From Albidovulum sp. (GTDB lineage Bacteria > Pseudomonadota > Alphaproteobacteria > Rhodobacterales > Rhodobacteraceae): a DNA stretch of 64,000 nt. Of the stretch, positions 61,262 through 64,000 are shown in pieces. Below the pieces are notes generated by a model, which worked only from the letters and a program-made list of their open reading frames with translations, ran no database searches and had not been told where the DNA came from. Each line of letters opens with the position of its first letter. The first letter of the stretch is position 1. The DNA lies in contig JACKKB010000007.1 in NCBI GenBank assembly GCA_020637635.1, positions 1 through 64,000 of the forward strand, read 5' to 3'. Made by a program: the position numbers and the translations under genes.

Positions 61262-62158
61262 TCAATGGTTCCAGAAATAGACGGTTGCGGGTTCAGGCTC
61301 CCAGACGCGGGCGTCTTCGATGCCAGGCAGGTTCACCAGTGCCCGGTACTCGGATCCGAAGGCAACATACTGATCCGTTTCTGCCATCACCGCCGGTTTG
61401 CAGGCGATCGGGTCGCGGACGACGCCGAAGCCGTCCTTGGTGCCGACGACGAAGGTGAAGAAGCCGTCGAGATCGTCGAGGCTCGATTCCAGCGCCTCAC
61501 CGAGCGTCGCGCCTTCGCGCATTCGCCAGGTTATGTAGGCAGCGCCAACCTCGGTGTCGTTCTGCGTCTCGGTGCGAATGCCTTCGTGGGCGAGCTGGCG
61601 GCGAAGGCTGTTGTGGTTCGACAGCGATCCGTTGTGCACGAGGCATTGGTCCGAACCGGTCGAGAACGGATGCGCACCGAGCGTCGTCACTGCGGATTCG
61701 GTCGCCATGCGGGTATGACCGATGCCGTGTGTCCCGGTCATCTTCGACAGGTCGAAGCGTTTGGCCACATCCTTGGGCAGACCAACTTCCTTGTAGATCT
61801 CCAGGCTGTCGCCTACGCTCATCACTTTCATGTCCGGCCGCAGATGGGCGAGGGCGCTGCGGGCGGCCTCGGTCTGATCGGCCGGAAACTCGAGCACGGC
61901 ATGGGTGCTCTTGATCTTCATCGCCACGGGTTTGCCGATGGCCTCTTTGAGGTCCTGGTCGAGCGTTGCGAAATCCCGGTCGGGATTCGCGGATTGCACC
62001 GTGATCTTGGTAAGGCCGTCCTCGGCACCGCCGTAAATGGCGATCCCGGCGCTGTCGGGGCCGCGATCGGTCATCGTGATGAGCATGTCCGTCAGCATGG
62101 CGCCGAGTTTGGGTTCGAGAGATTTGTCTTTCAGGAATAGTCCGACAATGCCGCACAT
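61262..62158 (-). CDS. mgsA: N-methylglutamate synthase subunit A (class II amidotransferase domain)
   Basis: The 298-aa Ntn-type glutaminase domain begins MCGIVGLFLKD; Cys2 becomes the N-terminal nucleophile after Met removal. GHTRMATESAVTTLGAHPFS, VHNGSLSNHNSLRRQL, NDTEVGAAYITW and LDGFFTFVVGTKDGFGVVRDPIACKPAV complete the fold. In MgsABC it releases methylamine from gamma-glutamylmethylamide for transfer. AGGGA lies 8-9 nt before the ATG. As first gene of the mgsABC-gmaS operon it faces a 466-bp divergent control region. Confidence 0.93.
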   Translation of the reverse strand: MCGIVGLFLKDKSLEPKLGAMLTDMLITMTDRGPDSAGIAIYGGAEDGLTKITVQSANPDRDFATLDQDLKEAIGKPVAMKIKSTHAVLEFPADQTEAARSALAHLRPDMKVMSVGDSLEIYKEVGLPKDVAKRFDLSKMTGTHGIGHTRMATESAVTTLGAHPFSTGSDQCLVHNGSLSNHNSLRRQLAHEGIRTETQNDTEVGAAYITWRMREGATLGEALESSLDDLDGFFTFVVGTKDGFGVVRDPIACKPAVMAETDQYVAFGSEYRALVNLPGIEDARVWEPEPATVYFWNH

Positions 62159-62624
62159 GATCTGATTCCCTTGCTGGTTTCAGCCTAGGCTAGCAGCAGG
62201 CCCGCGTTGCAGCAACTAGGAAGAAACAAATATTCTTGTTAGAGAAATTCTGCAAAAGCCTCGCCATTTGGTCGTGTCGTCGTCTGTCGATACCAAGATC
62301 AGTGTCTGACGGGACGATCCCGAGCGGCGCCCCGATACCCGAACGGCAGATCCCGGGGCGCTGTCCGACCATGCGGAAGTCGCATCCCGTATTTCCACTG
62401 TTGGTAATGTTTTTTTCTTGCCTGTGAGGGCGAGTCGTCCCCATATTGCCGTCGGGCGGAACGTTGCCTCTAATATCTGGGGGCTTCGACCACGAAGATT
62501 ATTCGCTGACGATGCGGCGTTCGCGAACAGAATGTCACCGCAAAAGTCATGGCCAGGCAGGAGAGGAAACGCCGTGCTGCCTGAGGTCGGGAAACGCTAA
62601 ACACATGAGACAAGGGAGTACTCA
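62159..62624. promoter_or_regulatory. Long divergent control region between mgsA and the GcvT-like gene
   Basis: These 466 bp hold no supported gene. On the mgsA side are the palindromes GTTGCAGCAAC (62206-62216) and AACAAATATTCTTGTT (62225-62240); the latter contains TATTCTT, also seen upstream of mcl. A T7 run sits near 62408-62414. On the GcvT-like side, CAGGCAG (62554-62560) and CTGCCTG (62577-62583) form a 7-bp stem 42 bp before the start, and AAGGGAG is its ribosome site. I found no match to a glycine or THF riboswitch core. Promoter boxes could not be fixed. Confidence 0.55.
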
Positions 62625-63764
62625 ATGACGGCATCTTGGAGGTTCACCGCACTGGGCGATCGCCATCGCGCGCTGGGTTCGGAGCTGGAAGACTGGAGCG
62701 GAATGGGAACGGCGTGGTCCTACAGCAAGGGCGACCCGGAAAAGGAATACCTCGCGATCCGGACCAAGGCCGGGCTGATGGACGTCTCCGGTCTCAAGAA
62801 GGTCCACATAACCGGACCGGCGGCGAGCCACGTTATTGACCGCGCGACGACGCGCAACGTCGAGAAGATCATGCCGGGGCGGTCGGTCTACGCGACGATG
62901 CTGAACGATGCAGGCAAGTTCGTCGACGACTGCGTCATCTACCGGATGGGTCCGAACAGCTGGATGGTCGTGCATGGCTCCGGCCAGGCGCATGAACAAC
63001 TGACGATGGCCGCCACCGGTCGTGATGTCGCGATCCGTTTCGACGACAACCTGCATGACCTGTCCTTGCAGGGCCCGCTGGCGGTCGACTACCTCCAGAA
63101 GCACGTCGAAGGCATCCGCAACCTCAACTACTTCAGCCACATGCAGACCTCGCTCTTCGGTCTGCCGGTGATGATCTCGCGCACCGGTTATACCGGTGAG
63201 CGCGGGTATGAGATCTTCTGCCGCGGGCAGGATGCGCCGACGATCTGGGACCGCATCCTGGACGAGGGTGCCTCGATGGGCATCATCCCCTGCCGGTTCA
63301 CCACGCTCGACCTGCTCAGGACCGAAAGCTATCTGCTCTTCTTCCCCTACGACAACTCCGAGATGTATCCGTTCGAGAACGAAGGCCCCGGCGACACGCT
63401 CTGGGAACTCGGCCTCGACTTCACCGTCTCGCCGGGCAAGACCGGGTTCCGCGGCGCGGAGGAGCACTACCGCCTCAAGGGCAGGGAGCGTTTCAAGATC
63501 TGGGGCCTCAAGCTGGACGGGACCAACGCGCCCGGCAACGGGGCGCCGGTGTTCCAGGGCAAGAAGCAGGTCGGCGTGGTGACCCAGGCGATGTATTCGT
63601 CGCTGAACAAGCACAATATCGCCATCGCCCGCCTGCCGGTGGATTGCGCCAACGACGGCACCAAGTTGACGGTGCGCTGTTCCACGCATGGCGAGATTGC
63701 CGCGACCACGCATTCGATGCCGTTCTACGACATCGAAAAGAAGCGACGGACCGCCAAGGGCTGA
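62625..63764 (+). CDS. GcvT-like tetrahydrofolate-dependent aminomethyltransferase
   Basis: The 379-aa protein has the folate-binding GcvT fold: LMDVSGLKKVHITGPAASHVIDRATTRNV, LNDAGKFVDDCVIYRM, DLSLQGPLAVDYLQKHV, ISRTGYTGERGYEIFC, FTTLDLLRTESYLLFF, then a C-terminal GcvT_C part (APVFQGKKQVGVVTQAMYSS). No glycine-cleavage H or P gene follows. Next to methylamine genes, it more likely moves methyl- or formaldehyde-derived C1 from a demethylated amine onto THF, feeding glyA. The substrate is inferred. It is divergent from mgsA. Confidence 0.85.
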   Translation: MTASWRFTALGDRHRALGSELEDWSGMGTAWSYSKGDPEKEYLAIRTKAGLMDVSGLKKVHITGPAASHVIDRATTRNVEKIMPGRSVYATMLNDAGKFVDDCVIYRMGPNSWMVVHGSGQAHEQLTMAATGRDVAIRFDDNLHDLSLQGPLAVDYLQKHVEGIRNLNYFSHMQTSLFGLPVMISRTGYTGERGYEIFCRGQDAPTIWDRILDEGASMGIIPCRFTTLDLLRTESYLLFFPYDNSEMYPFENEGPGDTLWELGLDFTVSPGKTGFRGAEEHYRLKGRERFKIWGLKLDGTNAPGNGAPVFQGKKQVGVVTQAMYSSLNKHNIAIARLPVDCANDGTKLTVRCSTHGEIAATTHSMPFYDIEKKRRTAKG

Positions 63765-63773
63765 CGATCGGCC

Positions 63774-63798
63774 GATGCGGGCCGGCACGGCCCGCATC
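63774..63798 (+). other. Strong intercistronic hairpin after the GcvT-like gene
   Basis: GATGCGGGCC-GGCAC-GGCCCGCATC forms a perfect 10-bp stem with a 5-nt loop 10 bp after the stop. No T tract follows, so rather than a full terminator it may stabilise the upstream mRNA or partly attenuate reading into the next gene, which starts at 63835. Confidence 0.7.
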
Positions 63799-63834
63799 AC
63801 GCCCTCAGATTCAAGACAGGGAAATGTCCGCGAC

Positions 63835-64000
63835 ATGTCCAAATTCCAGTTTCCGAAATCGATCCAGAGCAGACCGGTCTACGGCACCCTCGCCGCCCGG
63901 CCCGGCAAGGACCATCTGATGATCGCGGATGCCGAAGGCGCCGAGGCGCTTCTCGATCTTGCCGGGACCGCACGCGACCTGATGGCCAAGGCTCAGGTCA
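63835..64000 (+). CDS. Start of a gene cut by the right edge; possible DmmA-like dimethylamine monooxygenase subunit
   Basis: Only about 55 codons are visible: MSKFQFPKSIQSRPVY, then GTLAARPGKDHLMIADAEGAEALLDLAG, still open at 64000. There is no signal peptide or membrane segment. The fragment reminds me of the N-terminus of DmmA-type subunits of dimethylamine monooxygenase, and methylated-amine genes on its left support this, but the fragment is too short to be sure. GACAGGGA lies 12 nt upstream. An ATG at 63823 is in another frame that ends at 63919. Confidence 0.5.
   Translation, partial: MSKFQFPKSIQSRPVYGTLAARPGKDHLMIADAEGAEALLDLAGTARDLMAKAQV

Noticed and set aside
62159..62624. Glycine or THF riboswitch upstream of the GcvT-like gene
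   Set aside because: The conserved core sequences of these riboswitches were looked for and not found; only a simple stem-loop is present.
1..64000. CRISPR array, tRNA/rRNA genes, insertion sequences, prophage or attachment sites
   Set aside because: No regularly spaced repeats, no cloverleaf or rRNA sequence and no transposase, integrase or phage genes were recognised on reading; a dedicated scan was not possible.

Overview
The window is high-GC, tightly packed bacterial DNA whose gene content and order resemble the alphaproteobacterial order Rhodobacterales. Pointers are cob genes of the Pseudomonas denitrificans/Rhodobacter type, a BluE-type threonine kinase, the string dapD - thioredoxin/TPR - LON - Trm112 - ubiH - amidase - aminotransferase - ftsK, and short intergenic gaps with many 4-bp stop/start overlaps. 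The species is not fixed by anything seen here. About 60 protein genes are supported. No rRNA, tRNA, CRISPR array, insertion sequence or prophage was recognised.

Region 1 (1-17525) is an aerobic adenosylcobalamin locus. On the minus strand a B12 riboswitch (about 9210-9425) precedes a small DUF1636 protein, cobW, cobN, cobG, cobH, cobI and cobJ. cobK (plus) and cobL (minus, cut by the left edge) diverge at 450 with overlapping start codons. cobO and cobQ follow on the plus strand, separated by a REP-like inverted repeat. Nucleotide-loop and aminopropanol genes (threonine kinase bluE, Thr-P decarboxylase cobC, cobD, an alpha-ribazole-phosphatase-like gene, cobP, cobT, cobS) close the locus.

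Region 2 (17526-31680) is mixed. It has a class III aminotransferase plus PuuA-like glutamine-synthetase pair behind two TTTGATCA palindromes, then cysQ and tldE, a fumarylacetoacetase-family enzyme, a DUF2125 envelope protein, a crotonase-fold protein lacking both hydratase glutamates, a GT2 glycosyltransferase with an O-antigen-ligase-like membrane protein, tRNA hydroxylase trhO, and pncA-pncB for NAD salvage.

Region 3 (31681-46081) starts with a TetR regulator, with a 30-bp palindrome at its 5' end, followed by AruH- and AruI-like enzymes (arginine transamination and 2-ketoarginine decarboxylation). It continues with a LOG-family protein, dapD, an uncharacterised 120-aa protein, a CnoX-like thioredoxin, LON and Trm112 proteins, ubiH, an amidase, a DapC-like aminotransferase and ftsK.

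Region 4 (46139-64000) is a C1/methylamine island. Minus-strand gck and mcl and a LuxR-type regulator with a degenerate receiver face a plus-strand operon sga-mtkA-mtkB-hprA-ppc-glyA. Together these cover the serine-cycle carbon steps from glycine to acetyl-CoA and glyoxylate, apart from enolase and malate dehydrogenase. Converging on it, mgsA-mgsB-mgsC-gmaS encode the first half of the N-methylglutamate pathway, which captures methylamine as gamma-glutamylmethylamide and N-methylglutamate. Divergent from mgsA is a GcvT-like folate enzyme followed by the start of a gene that may be a dimethylamine monooxygenase subunit. In combination the island would take methylated amines to C1-folate and then assimilate that carbon through the serine cycle. 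AAGAATA/TATTCTT motifs upstream of three of its transcription units suggest shared regulation.
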